Shown: positions 32,496 through 45,361 of the stretch, one piece after another
Position numbering within the stretch: the stretch's first letter is position 1
How the letters are laid out: each line of letters begins with the position of its first letter
From: Symbiodinium natans
Taxonomy: Eukaryota; Sar; Dinophyceae; Suessiales; Symbiodiniaceae
Length of the DNA stretch: 64,000 nucleotides
Direction: 5' to 3'
NCBI GenBank assembly: GCA_905221605.1
Contig: CAJNDS010001557.1
Coordinates: 1-64,000, forward strand
Notes under the pieces: model-generated
What the model saw: the letters and a program-made list of their open reading frames with translations, nothing else
The model's database searches: none
What the model was told of the DNA's origin: nothing
Program-made: the position numbers and the translations under genes

Positions 32496-32829
32496 GTTGT
32501 TGGGTCAGAGGGCTCCGCACGGAAGAACCCTTCGCGATGCTTTCGGGAATAATAAGTAACAGTAATAGTAATAATAGGAACATTAAATCATGATTTAATG
32601 GGGCAAATAGGCACCAACTAGCACAAGTCTGACAGGAGAGGCTGCCAGACAATTAACTCAGGATTTAATTGTCCATCGGTCCCATGCAAAGAAACACAAA
32701 TAAAACCAGATCTAATTGTGTCATTGGAGGGGCCAAGGTAGGTCGAGCTAGGTCAAGAATCAACCCGAATGCAACCATTAAATCAGGGTTCAATTTTTTT
32801 ACACTCTGGATTCATTGGTTTTCAGGACT

Positions 32830-35727
32830 ATCACGCCCAGATGGCTGGAAAAGGTTATCTTCACCTAACAACCGACCAGAAGAAGGCATATGGGGAAGGA
32901 TTACCACGCCCAGATGGCTGGAGAAAAAAGCTTTACTTCAGCAAACAACCCGGGGAAGGATTACCACGCACACATGGCTGGAAAAAGATTCTCTTCAGCT
33001 AACAACCGACCAGAACAAGGCATATGGGGAAGGATTACCACGCCCAGATGCCTGGAAAAAGATTTTCTTCAGCTAACAACCGACTAGAAGAAGGCATATG
33101 GGGAAGGATTACCACGCCCAGATGGCTGGAAAAAGATTTTCTTCAGCCAACAACCGACCAGAAGAAGGCATACGGGGAAGGATTACCACGCCCCAAATGT
33201 CTTTTTCTTCAGCTAACAACCGACCAGAAGAAGGCATATGGGGAAGGGTTACCACGCCCAGATGGCTGGAAAAAGATTTTCTTCAGCTAACAACCGACCA
33301 GAAGAAGGTCTATGGGGAAGGATTACCCAGATGGCTGGAAAAAGATTTTCTTGAGCTAATAACCGACCAGAAGAAGGCCTTTGCGGAAGGGTTACCACGC
33401 GCAGATGGCTGGAAAAAGATTTTCCCTCAGCAAACAGCCGACCAGAAGAAGGCATATGGGGAAGGGTTACCACGCCCAGATGGCTGGACAAAGATTTTCT
33501 TCAGCTAACAATCGACCAGCAGAAGGCATGTGACATGTGGGGAAGGATTACCACGCCCAAATGGTTGGGAAAGGATTTTCTTCAGCTAACAATGGACCAG
33601 AAGAAGTCATATGGGGAAGGATTACCACGCCCAGACGGCTGGAAAAAGATTTTCTTCAGCTAACCACCGACCAGAAGAAGGCATATGGGGAAGGGTTACC
33701 ACGCCCAGACGGCAGGAAAAAGATCTTCAGCTAGCAACCGACCAGAAGAAGGCATATGGGGAAGGATTACCACGCCCAGATGCCTGGAAAAAGATCTTCT
33801 TCAGCTAACAACCGACAAGAAGAAGGCATATGGGGAAGGATTACCACGCCCAGATGCCTGGAAAAAGATTTTCTTCAGCTAACAAACGACCAGAAGAAGG
33901 CATATGGGGAAGGATTACCACGCCCAGATGCCTGGAAAAAGATTTTCTTCAGCTAACAACCGACCAGAAGAAGGCATATGGGGAAGGATTACCACGCCCA
34001 GATGCCTGGAAAAAAAAATTTCTTCAGCCAACAACCGACCAGAAGAAGGCATATGGGGAAGGATTACCACGCCCAGATGGCGCGCAAAAGATTTTCTTCA
34101 GCTAACAACCGACCAGAAGAAGGCATATGGGAAAGGATTACCACGCCCAGATGGCTGGAAAAGGTTATCTTCACCTAACAACCGACCAGAAGAAGGCATA
34201 TGGGGAAGGGTTACCACGCCCAGATGCCTGGAAAAAGATTCTCTTCAGCTAGCAACCGACCAGAAGAAGGCATATGGGGAAGGACTACCACGCCCAGATG
34301 GCTGGGAAAAGATTTCCTTCAGCCAACAACCGACCAGAAGAAGGCATATGGGGAAGGGTTACCACGCCCAGACGGCTGGAAAAAGATTCTCTTCAGCTAA
34401 CAACCGACCAGAAGAATGCATATGGGGAAGGATTACCACGCCCAGATGGCTGGAAAAAAGATTTTCTTCAGCTAACAACCGACCAGAAGAAGGCATATGG
34501 GGAAGGATTACCACGCCCAGATGGCAGGAAAAGATTTCCTTCAGCTAACAACCGACCAGAAGAAGGCATATGAGGAAGGATTACCACGCCCAGATGCCTG
34601 GAAAAGGATTTTCTTCAGCTAACAACCAACCAGAAGAAGGCATATGGGAAAGGATTACCACGCCCAGATGGCTGGAAAAGATTTCCTTCAGCTAACAACC
34701 GACCAGAAGAAGGCATATGGGGAAGGGTTACCACGCCCAGATGGCTGGAAAAAAGATTTTCTTCAGCTAACAACCGACCAGAAGAAGGCATATGGGGAAG
34801 GACTACCACGGCCAGATGGCTGGGAAAAGAAATTCTTCAGCCAACAACCGACCAGAAGAAGGCATATGGGGAAGGGTTACCACGCCCAGACGGCTGGAAA
34901 AAGATTCTCTTCAGCTAACAACCGACCAGAAGAAGGCATATGGGGAAGGGTTACCACGCCCAGATGGCTGGAAAAAAGATTTTCTTCAGCTAACAACCGA
35001 CCAGAAGAAGGCATATGAGGAAGGGTTACCACGCCCAGATGCCTGGAAAAAGATTTTCTTCAGCTAACAACCGACCAGAAGAAGGCATATGGGGAAAGAT
35101 TTCCACGCCCAGATGGCTGGAAAAAGATGTTCTTCAGCTAACACCCAACCAGAAGAAGGCATATGGGGAAGGATTACCGCGCCCAGATGGCTGGAAAAGA
35201 TTTCCTTCAGCTAACAACCGACCAGAAGAAGGCATATGGGGAAGGGTTACCACGCCCAGATGGCTGGAAAAAAGATTTTCTTCAGCTAACAACCGACCAG
35301 AAGAATGCATATGGGGAAGGATTACCACGCCCAGATGGCTGGAGAAAGATTTTCTTCAGCTAACAACCGACCAGAAGAAGGCATATGGGGAAGGATTACC
35401 ACGCCCAGATGGCTGGCAAAAGATTTTCTTCAGCTAGCAACCGACCAGAAGAAGGCATATGGGGAAGGATTACCACGCCCAGACGGCTGGAAAAAGATTT
35501 TCTTCAGCTAACAACCGACCAGAAGAAGGCATATGGGGAAGGATTACCACGCCCAGATGCCTGGAAAAAGATTTTCTTCACCTAACAACCGACCAGAAGA
35601 AAGCACATGCCCAGATGCCTGGAAAAAGATTTTCTTCAGCTAACAACCGACCACAAGAAAGCATATGGGGAAGGATTACCACGCCCAGATGGCTGGGAAA
35701 AAGATTTTCTTCAGCTAACAACTGACC
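32830..35727 (+). repeat. 74-bp tandem repeat (array 2), about 39 units
   Basis: Period 74 bp measured directly (CATATGGGG at 33901 and 33975). The core includes CAACCGACCAGAAGAAGGCA and TGGGGAAGGATTACCACGCC. Unit sequence is unrelated to array 1 in spite of the equal period. Because 74 is not a multiple of 3, frames rotate and hit TAA in the third unit, so open frames stop after about 66 codons. Confidence 0.97.
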
Positions 35728-36109
35728 ACAAACAGCAAGGAAAACCTGCTATTGGGCGGGACACTAAAAGCAACCGGTTTAAACTTGAAGGAGAATTCGG
35801 ATGGCTCAGAGATGTTATTCCCCAAAAGAGGGTGGTTTAAGAAAATTGAGATGTTCAGCTGGTAATTTAATATTGTCAGACATGGACGGCACCCATCTGG
35901 GTTAGGGTTTCGAGTGAGTTTGGGATGGGTTTTGGGTGGGTTTTCGATGGGTTTGGGTGGGTTTTGCGTGGGTTTGACGCGGTCTTTTTCGCACAAGCAA
36001 GAAGCAAAACCCGCTACGGGGCGGGACACTAAAGCAAATCCTGCTTCCTCAGAGCTGTGTTTAGGTGGGTTTTGGGTTTTGCATGGGTTTGAGGCGGTCT
36101 GGTAACGAT
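35728..36109 (+). repeat. linker with duplicated GGGCGGGACACTAAA segment
   Basis: The phrase GGGCGGGACACTAAA with flanking AAAACC(T/C)GCTA occurs at ~35753 and ~36019. Between them is a run of GGGTTTTGGGTGGG-type repeats (35900-35975). No gene. Confidence 0.75.
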
Positions 36110-37205
36110 TTTTTTGTCTTGGCAAAACCGTGACGCAGGTGCATGTGGTATAAAGTTGTGTCTTGCCAAAACTCGTGGCGGTGACGCAGGCGCCCGAATA
36201 AGGTTTGTGTCCTGGAAAAACGTGTGGTGGTGACGCAGGCTTGTGGTAAGGCTTTTGTCTTGGTTCTTAAACGCGTGGTGGTGACGCTGGTGCTTCTGGT
36301 AAAGGTTTTTTCTTGGCAAAACGCGTGGCTTGTGGTAAGGCTTCGGTCTATGATCTCCACATTGTGCCGAGAAAACTCTCAGCACTGGACATGGTGAACA
36401 ACCCAACAACCACTACTTGTGAGGGCTGAGGACCTGGCCAGCTCCTATTTCTGAGGGCGACGCGAACTGACAACTCCAAGATCCAAACAGATCCGAACCG
36501 CGTGGCAGGACCCTGAATACAATGCCGCTCGCGTATGCAAGCATGCATATACCAAAAGAACGCACAGGGGAGTGCAACACGTAACAAGACATGCTCGTAG
36601 GCATCCCTTGGCGCAAGCAAGCGCGTGCGTGGGTCTTGGCAAACCGTGTGGCGGAGACGCAGGTGCTTATGGTCACAGGTTCTTGGCTAACTTCAAAAAA
36701 CGCATGGCAGGTGCTTCTGGTAAGGTTTTTGTCTCGGCAAAACACGAGGCGGTGATAAGGTTTTGTCTTGGCCATCGCGTGGCGGTGACGCAGGTGCTTG
36801 TGGTAAGGTTGTCTTGGCAAAACAAGTGGCAGTGACGCAGGTGCTTGTGGTAAGGTTTTGTCTTGGCAAAAACGCGTGGCGGTGACGCACTCGTGGTGGG
36901 GGGTTGGGAGGGGGGGAGAATGGCTGTTTGTTGAGTGCGCTCCGTGCTTCACCATTTGGGGGGGGAGACAAAAGCCTTACCACAAGCACCTGCGTCACCG
37001 CCACGCGTTTTCCAAGACAGAAACATCAAAAACCTTACCATCACCGCCACGCGTTTTGCCAAGACAAAAACATAAAACACCTTACCACCAGCACCTGCGT
37101 CACCGCCACGCGTTTTGCCAAGACAAAACCTTACCACAAGCACCTGCGTCACCACGACACGCACTTGCGTCACCACCAGGCGTTTTGCCAAGACAAAAAC
37201 TGGCC
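36110..37205. repeat. ~50-bp minisatellite in inverted arms
   Basis: Bases 36110-36895 carry units with GGCAAAACGCGTGGCGGTGA and CGCAGGTGCTTGTGGTAAGG in plus orientation, interrupted by unique DNA at ~36350-36620. Bases 36975-37205 carry the reverse complement (CCTTACCACAAGCACCTGCG). The turn at 36896-36974 holds an inverted copy of the next repeat (GTGCTTCACCATTTGGGG). Confidence 0.9.
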
Positions 37206-37229
37206 AAGCCTGGAGCGTGACCTCGTACG

Positions 37230-37465
37230 ATGTGGTTCTGGGTAACCCCACCACTGGCGAAGCACGGGGCACATCATTTAGCAACCATTTCCCCACCCGC
37301 CCCAATCCCCCACGAGGTGGTTCTGGGCAACCCTTCCACTGGCGAAGCACGGAGCATACTCAACACTCAACTGGCAACCATGTGTCCCCCGCCTCAAACC
37401 CCCCACGAGGTGGTTCTGGGAAACCCCCACCAAGGCCAAAGCACGGAGCATACTCAGCTAACAGC
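37230..37465 (+). repeat. ~85-bp repeat, three units
   Basis: Units share CACGAGGTGGTTCTGGG, CACTGGCGAAGCACGGAGCA and CTCAACA/CAACCA. A single inverted, diverged copy lies at ~36890-36965 in the turn of the neighbouring fold-back. Confidence 0.8.
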
Positions 37466-38577
37466 CAGTTTCCTCCCCTTAAAGGAGATGCGGTGGTCGT
37501 TAAGGAGTGTCGTTATATATGGTTATATAGATGACGTGATGGATTTGATGGATTTCGTTTCGTGATGTCGCTGCGTGATGGATTTGGTGGGTTTTCCTCT
37601 TAAAATTAAATCATCTGCGTTAAAGCACGGGGTAGGGTTGGCGGGAGCCGCCGCGCTTCGCTAAAAAAGGTGGAAAAACACGAACCCTCTGCGTGTTTTG
37701 GCGTTGTCGAAGCGCAAATAAACGATGACCCTCGCATGGACGCAGCGTGTCGTCATCGCACGAACGACGACCCTCTGCGTATTTGCTGTCATGGTAGCCA
37801 TTTCCATGGCGTCCATGGATCCGCAAGCTTTGCGGATTCGCGCCGCTCACCCCAACTTGCACGCTGACAATTTTTGCAGAAGCGTGAGGATCCCAGCCAC
37901 AAGCCGCAAAGGGGCAAAGCAACACCGCAACGACGAGCAGCGAGAGCGGCGTGGGTTTGCAAGAGAAGCCAATCTTTTTGCAATCCTTTGCCGGAGTGCT
38001 CTATGTACTCATGTGCTCTGCACTGCCCTCTCCGAGGGACTGGCACCGTGCGTTTCACACAGCCAAAGTGAAGGGCCCTCTTCAAAGTGCAATTAAATTG
38101 GCTGAGGTTTCTCCACAGCCGTGGGGCGTTCAGGAAATGCGTTCAATTGCACGTTGTGGCTCAACCTGCGCTGCCTCGTCCACATCTTCCCGGAGCCACT
38201 CGCGAACAAACGGCAGGGGAATGCCCTGAGGAGATCTCCAAGGCGTGGAACCTTTCTTGGCCAGCGCGGCCATGTCAGAGTTTAAGTGTGACCGAATCCG
38301 GAGGCTGTCTCCAAGCCCCACAAGGACGCCTTACGATGGCAGTCGAACTCGTTGATGGGCAGTTCCTATGACCAGCAAGGACCTGGAAGCCAAAAAAACA
38401 ATGCCGACAGACAATGCAGTTTCCGGGAAAATTTGCGTGCATTGGGCCATTCGCCCCGTCGCACAAACAGCGCATATGGGCCAGTCAAACGGATCAAGAA
38501 CAGGTCATACTTGAGTAGTACCTGACCATCCACAATCTGTGCTCAATGAGAAGGAGCGACAAATCTAGCTATAACAC
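37466..38577. other. no gene recognised
   Basis: Contains ACCCTCTGCGT phrases (37685, 37768) related in wording to the 74-bp array 1 core. Several short frames overlap on both strands; none stands out. Confidence 0.4.
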
Positions 38578-39372
38578 ATGTGCCAAGATTGTCTCCATCG
38601 TGCAGGTTGTTTTCTGTTCGCCCTGACACTGCTGCATCTTGCTGCCTCTATTGCTCCAGATAACGAGCACGTCATCAAAGCCGGAGGAGCGTCATGCCCG
38701 GGGACGCCTCAGCTCTGGCAACAACTTCATCCGTTTGCTTTGCAAGCGCTGTGGGCACTTTGTGTGTACTTGCTGCTGATGCATAGGCCAAGAATACCTC
38801 TTCTTCTCACGCAGCTGGATTCTAGGTTCGTGTCTCCAACACGATCTCTCAACGAATCGAATACGCAAGCCACGCACGTAGACACGCTGATGAGTGGGGA
38901 GGGGGGAGGGATCGGGGAGCACCAACATGCCGGCTCACAAATTGGTTGCTGTTGTCTGGCATACGAGATGACATACAGGTGCAGCCAGCTAGCTGAGCGG
39001 AAAGTACTTGAAAGGCGGCGGCACCTGAGCCACAAGATGTACGCCGGCACCCAACAAATTGCGAAGGAGCTGGCAGGAGACTGTATGTTGGAGCGCATCC
39101 AGGCGGAGAACGTCAACTTCACCTGGCAACACGTGCAGGTTAGCTCTTCGTATGAAAAAAGGCGTGCACTGCTGTGTAAAATGTACACGACTCTGTATCA
39201 GATACCATTGAGAAACGCTGCTATGTGCCGGGAGAAGCTGCAGCCTGCAAACTCTGGTGGAAGGGTCAGTTCCGGCGATGAAGAGCGCAGCTCTTCCGCA
39301 GGGTTCAATATGCGCATTACCTCGAACGAGGGCACTGGATTTCCTCAGGTCAAAGCAGGTGCAAAGCTCTGA
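38578..39372 (+). CDS. hypothetical protein, 264 codons, possible signal peptide and membrane segment
   Basis: Open from ATG at 38578 to a stop at 39372 with non-repetitive composition. The N-terminus (CLHRAGCFLFALTLLHLAAS) looks like a signal peptide. Residues ~50-70 (LHPFALQALWALCVYLLLMH) could be a membrane helix. Residues ~130-215 are charged and helical (CSQLAERKVLERRRHLSHKM, ELAGDCMLERIQAENVNFTW). No domain recognised. It is unusual here as an unspliced plus-strand frame, so it could be a retrogene, a chance ORF or one long exon. Confidence 0.4.
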   Translation: MCQDCLHRAGCFLFALTLLHLAASIAPDNEHVIKAGGASCPGTPQLWQQLHPFALQALWALCVYLLLMHRPRIPLLLTQLDSRFVSPTRSLNESNTQATHVDTLMSGEGGGIGEHQHAGSQIGCCCLAYEMTYRCSQLAERKVLERRRHLSHKMYAGTQQIAKELAGDCMLERIQAENVNFTWQHVQVSSSYEKRRALLCKMYTTLYQIPLRNAAMCREKLQPANSGGRVSSGDEERSSSAGFNMRITSNEGTGFPQVKAGAKL

Positions 39373-39502
39373 AGAAGCTGAGCTGCGCTCTGTAATTGGC
39401 TCATCTAAGTGATGCTACCTCAAGGTGTGCATTCCAGTCCCAAGCGATGTACCGAGGAAAGAGGGACAGCAGAGCACAAAGAGCGAGCAGAGCGAGGGAA
39501 CC

Positions 39503-39678
39503 TCACGGAGATAACCCCTTTCGCGGAAAGACATCCCTCCGCCGCCTGGCCTCGTCCGTTTGCCGTCGCAGCTCCTTTTCTCGCAAAGCCAAGCTTCTTT
39601 CACGGTCCGCGGCCAAAAGGGCCGTGTAGGTCTCCGGCTCCCACAGGCAAAGCCTGCCTTCAAACATCTTCAAACGAA
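39503..39678 (-). CDS. C-terminal exon of an unrecognised coiled-coil protein
   Basis: Acceptor CCGGAG|TTCG follows a pyrimidine/(TG)n tract (the CA run at 39700-39765 on the plus strand). The frame reads RLKMFEGRLCLWEPETYTAL then LAADRERSLALREKELRRQT and DEARRRRDVFPRKGLSP, ending in TGA. The Arg/Glu-rich heptad-like helix and tidy acceptor favour a real exon. Upstream exons should lie above 39.8 kb; a minus frame at ~39990-40140 (ARLASQYQKGSLRIWKSSFK) is one candidate. Confidence 0.55.
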
Positions 39679-42600
39679 CTCCGGAAAGGCACAGACACAC
39701 AAAGCCACGCAGACACAGACACACACAGACACACATCTCTACACACACTGACACTGCGCTACAGTCTAAGCGACTGGGCTTTGAGGTCCTAAATGTCTTC
39801 ACCTTTAGTCTTGCCATGCTTTGCTAAACCTGCCTGAGATGTTGGAGACGTTGAGTTTGGGCCTGAAGCTTTCTTGGTTCTCCATCTCGCGAAGAGTAGC
39901 CACCATGGATTATCGATTGCCAAGCCTTTTTGATCTCGTCGTCGCTCACTTCACTTGCCACACCTGACAAACGCAATCCCAACAAAGTAGACTGCAAAGG
40001 AAGAAGCGAAAAGGAGCAGCGCAGGGCATCGCGGAGAGCACCAATAGACTACGTTTCCCATAAGCCATAAACTCTTTAAAAGACGACTTCCAAATTCGAA
40101 GGCTCCCTTTTTGATACTGGGAAGCAAGCCTAGCCCGAGACAAACAATCGCGAACACGTCCCTCCAAGAAGTGGCCGCTAGGGTCCCTGCGGGGTTCTCT
40201 GTGGGATTCTCTGGGGGTGGGCAATCCAGGCACACTCTGCGGGATTCTTTTGGGCCGGGAAAATCTACCAAATTCTAAGAACGCCCGAGGGAGGGTGGGG
40301 AACAAAACAGTCTCCAGAGACAGACTGGCAAGGAAACATCCCAAACCGCCATCCCAGCCAAACTATTGCAATCCCAGCAAACCATCAACTTCCATCAGGC
40401 CGTCGCAAGAACGGAATGTCCAGCATCCCAGCCTAGTCCTCCGTAGTAGTCCTCTCTGGCATCAACAACCATCATGACTAGGGTAAATGCCTGGCAAACC
40501 GCGCTTGCCGGAGAAGCGCCACATGCAGTGAACACTCAGTATTTGCGCAGCTGGCCTCACACATGTTGAACAACTGCCGCTGCTCCAGCTGATGCTGAGG
40601 TTGTGGTGCTTGACTTCCAGAGTCCGTTCATGAGTTCTTTAGCATGCTTTTATATGTTGGAACTTTCTCCTGCTTAGCCAAAAATGCATAGAAGACACGG
40701 CTACCCAGGCGCGTAAGTGTGACGGCAAAACAAGCACGCCATGCAATTGAGTGTTTGGCACTGCAGGCTTACCGATGTGCTTGCCTTTCGCACCACTGCA
40801 AAATATGTAGACTTTCCTTGGAAAATCACCGTGACAAATCAAATGTGTGTCCCAAGTCGGACTGGGAACAATAATCTAACATGTTCCCTTGCACTTGACC
40901 TTCTGCTGTGCTGGGCATGGTCATGCTTTGCTTCCGCTGATCTGGTCCCCCAAAATCAGTTCTGCTTCACAGCTGCCTAGAGGATAAAGCCAAGAACAAG
41001 CCAAGAAATCTGCTTTGTGCATGCAGACTAAGACTAAAACAGTGCACCGAATGGTTTGCACGTGCACTCTCATGCTGATGCACTTCCCAACCTTCTCAGC
41101 CATCGACGTGAATGAATCTGGAAAGGTTCACGCACCAGGTAATGTCCGAAATCTATTCACATCCCAACACAAATGCCGAAAAGCGGCCAGAAGCACACGG
41201 CGACGCTGGATGTGTTTAGGAGGATTGGCCGCTTTGGGGGAGCAGCGCGGCATCTTGTATGAACATCTTTGACTCCGTGGTGAAGGGGTCGTAACCGCCA
41301 CATGCACCCGAAACCCAGCATCTTGTTGTCTCTGCCCATGTTGACTGGCAACCAATAGCCAACCTCTAGCGGTTCCTGCCCAAAACGAACGTACTTTACG
41401 GCTTTACAGAAACCATCCAAAACCCGGTGCCAAAAAAACAAAATCGCGCCAAAGCGAAGTCACCAACACAAAATGTCACAACACGCAAATCATGCGGAAC
41501 ACTTGCAAAAGCACACAAGGTTTGCATAAACACATATTGCGCCAAGGCACACAAAGCATGCTCAATCACAAGCAAAATTTAACACACAGAAACGCCCATC
41601 GGTCACGCGAGTTGAAAAGAATAAACGAAGAAGTCAAGGGCATCGCTCCAGGTGTTGGTCGCCGCTTTGTATTCAAACTCTGTCTGCTGCACATACGGGG
41701 AACGACTGCCGTGCACGTGAAGCTCTAGCAGCGAGTGGCTTAGGCCGCAAGATTCCCAGAATTCAGGGAGCGGCCAAGGGATGACATGAATTTGGACCTA
41801 GATCCAGGATGAGCAGGGATTGACGAAAGGTTTGAAAGGTCATTCAAGCCATATGTGCTTAGTCGTACTTACGTTGCACCAGAGGTCTGTTTTCGAACAC
41901 TGCGGCATGCGTAGGGATGGGATCTGGGCGATCGTCGCCCTCGTCTGGCACAGTTGGCCATCTGCAACTTATATAACAAGGCCTGCTCTCTGCCGGCGTG
42001 AGGGCTTTTTCGCATCTTCATAAACGAACAACCGCACAAGCCCCAAGACTCAGCCTGAGAATACCTTTGGTTTGGAAATGCTGGGATCAGCGTTCAAGCC
42101 CAGAATTTGTCGGGTTGGCGTTTTGAGGCTTGGGGAAAATTAGGGCTGGGATTGGGGTCGATGGATTGAAAGCCCCTAGACTCCGAGAACATGGAACATT
42201 GAAAGCTTAACTTGCTTGAGGCGTTGATCGTGTTCTGTTGAGGCCAGCCCTGCAGACAGTTCCAGGCTCTCTCTGCAATTGCCTGCACACGCAGAGGCAG
42301 TCTGCAAGCATTCGGATAAGCAACCTGAACGCATGAATGGGCTGCACTGCAAACAGAGGGCCCTAGGCTTATCAACTGTGGCTACTGTGAGTCCTCTGGA
42401 AGGGTTGCAGAGCATGAAAGATTCCTTGACAGGACCTACGGCAGTACTTGCAGCAGAGCTTCATTTCAAGCAGAACTACGGGCTTTGGCTCAACCTACAA
42501 GGTGACCCCCTGTTGACCCTGAGAAGAAATACGTACAAGATCGTAGAAGCAAATGGGCAGACTGGTAGCTTGCGTGGGAAATCAGGTCTTCAACTTGAAT

Positions 42601-43298
42601 TCTTGGCACACATCTGGCGGAGCGACAGGTCAAAGACTTGGTCCTGCCATGTTCCCAAAATGCTGCAGAGAGGTGCCCTTGAGGTGCCCTTGAGGATCCC
42701 TTGAGGTGCTCTCCCAGATCTCTCAAATCTCGGAACTCCAAACATCTTCCCAAATGCTACAACACGCAAAACCCCTCAAACCTCCCCCCCTGATGGAAAC
42801 GAAGCCCTGCAAACGACACTCCCTAAACCCTCTCGGATTTCCAGACCTTGTCTGCCCGACAGCTAAAGAGCAAGACACACCTCAAGCCTAGCACCGTAGC
42901 TTTCGTGATGACTTAGAAGTGTCAGCCGGGTGGCAACGGCCAGAGCGTGATCGCGAGCTGCATGATGTCCGCATGCCACTCTTCATCTGGCATGGGCCAG
43001 GACATCGCGCAAGAGCCACTTAAATGCAAGCCCTGTCCGACCAGTCCTCAACGACGTGCTTCACGGCCTCCGGGCTCAAACACTGCTCGGGCTTCGTTCG
43101 TCGGCACCTCGGTGGTACTTACTTGCAACCAGAGCTCAAAACTGCTGGGGCAAATCCAAGGACTGAACAAGTGACGAATGGGCGAATCCATCGCGGACTC
43201 CTGGGAAGCCTCTCGAGCCCAAGCTCTACGGGGCAAGATTGAGGAGAGGGACCCAGCCTCCAGCAAACACTAGGTTGTTATTATTAGCACTGCGTGCA
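39679..43298. other. gene space with weak candidates
   Basis: Minus 41230-41441 reads protein-like (KAVKYVRFGQEPLEVGYWLP, then VNMGRDNKMLGFGCMWRL). Plus 42400-42650 is open and mixed in composition (LTGPTAVLAAELHFKQNYGL). Neither shows clear splice partners or homology. Confidence 0.3.
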
Positions 43299-43485
43299 AT
43301 GCATAACGTTTGGGAAACAATCAAGGTTAAGTATGAGCGCCAGTCGGGACAAGCTTTGCCCGATGGCGTCCTCGTTGCAACTTTAGGAGCTGTGCAACAA
43401 CACCTTCGTTTGAATGCCCGAACTTTGCAAACTTATGCTCAGGTTCGTGAGGTGATCTTGGAATACCATCGCTCGCAACTTTTGA
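43299..43485 (+). mobile_element. gag-like retroelement fragment
   Basis: Reads MHNVWETIKVKYERQSGQAL then PDGVLVATLGAVQQHLRLNA and RTLQTYAQVREVILEYHRSQ. This pattern (ALPDxVxxATL...LxxHLxLxxxTLxTYAxVRExI) matches gag-region helices of LTR-retrotransposon polyproteins common in dinoflagellate genomes. No protease, reverse transcriptase or LTR is visible nearby, so this is a remnant or a captured exon. Confidence 0.5.
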
Positions 43486-43524
43486 TGCTACTACAACATG
43501 CCCAAAGCTATGTAAACCTAACAC

Positions 43525-43594
43525 TCCAAACCCGCGTTTCCTCAAGGAAAGGGCCCGAAACACCTTCATATACTATGCCCAAAACACTCCTCAG

Positions 43595-43637
<43 letters not shown>

Positions 43638-43740
43638 ATCTGCACCGAAAGGCCAAAAAACCCGCGTTTCCTCAAGGAAAAGGCCCAAAACACCTTCATA
43701 TACTATGCCCAAAACACTCCTCAGAAAATTTCTATCTGCA
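43525..43740 (+). repeat. direct duplication split by a ~40-base A tract
   Basis: The ~85-bp segment holding CCCGCGTTTCCTCAAGGAAA and CACCTTCATATACTATGCCC occurs at 43530-43593 and 43662-43726. Copy one runs into an A tract of about 40 (43594-43635). The phrase CTATCTGCACCG recurs four times (43636 to ~43815). It looks like slippage or poly(A) insertion within a tandem pair. Confidence 0.8.
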
Positions 43741-43844
43741 CCGCTGGAAAAAATTCTATCTATCTGCACCGTTTTTTCGAGAAAAAACTCAAAGAAACTT
43801 CAAAAACTCAAAAAAAAAGTTTCTATCTGCACCGCGCAAAAAGT

Positions 43845-43990
43845 CATCACCATCATCATCATCAGAGTCACCATCACAAATCATCATCGTCATCGTCGGC
43901 ACAGGCAATAACATGGAGAGTCACCAGCCATCAGAGATCATCATCATCGTCATCATCATCATAGTCATCCTCATCGTCATCGTCTCGCAG
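43845..43990 (+). repeat. (TCA)n microsatellite
   Basis: Interrupted CATCATCATC/TCATCGTCA repeats. Confidence 0.9.
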
Positions 43991-44409
43991 GTAATAACAC
44001 ATCTAGAGTAAACGGCAACAGAAAACGGATGCGGCCGCCGTCCAAATCGGAAAAATCTGAAGATAGTCCATGCCTCCATGACATCAGGCCGCAGGAGGCA
44101 TGAACGTCATCAACCCCTCCTCCCGCCCCCCCCCCCCCTATTCCCCCTACCTCTGCACTGAAGCAAAAAAATTACATTCTCTAGACTCTAGACTGCCATG
44201 GACGTCACCACCCCCTCGCCCCAACAACGACGTGTACATGTGCATGTGCAGCATGCTTCACCGAGAACAGACAAAAGAACAGAACAGGCACGAAACACTG
44301 TAAATGCCGAGACAAACACACCCGAATTCCAAGCAAAGACAAGGCACGAAACAGTGTAAAGACTGGCACGAAACACTATAAATGCCGAGACAAAACCCCC
44401 TGCGGAGAA

Positions 44410-44880
<471 letters not shown>

Positions 44881-45361
44881 ACCAGGACCACGACCCAAGT
44901 GTCCAGCTTTCAGAGAGTTGCCACATACCACACACGCATGCAGCCGCAAAAGGCCTTACCCACCAGTAGGTGTAGGCTGTGAAAGCATGGAGCATTTGGT
45001 CTGTCCATGTGGGGCCAGGCCTTCACCACGGAATCCATGAAAATCCGGCCATCTACGACCCAAACAGAACTGTCCTCCTGGCCGTGCTAATTCTAAACAA
45101 ATGAACCGCTGAAAGGTAGCGTTCACGCTAACGTGGAGCCTGAGCGATGACGGTGGCTGACTGCGGCCCCCCGTTAAACAGGGCTATCTCCTGCACACGA
45201 AAGCTTAAGCGGCATGCCCCTAAACACAGGGCGCTTGGGCGGCCAAGCAGCTCCAAAGCTGCCACCAGAGGTCACTGTTCGCACTAACTTCCGGCCCCTG
45301 CACAGACAAAACGCCTCTGGCTTTTGGTGTTTGTAGCTTAACATGCGGCGGCACCCTTGAC

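Noticed and set aside
32769-35585. Chain of ~66-codon repeat proteins beginning MGKDYHAQ
   Set aside because: Each is one three-unit rotation of the 74-bp repeat ending at the same TAA; not independent genes.
32830-35727. CRISPR-like array
   Set aside because: Repeats are contiguous 74-bp units without unique spacers, in a eukaryotic context; no cas genes.
38727-39188. Minus-strand 153-codon frame
   Set aside because: Shadow of the plus-strand frame at 38578-39372, with poorer composition.
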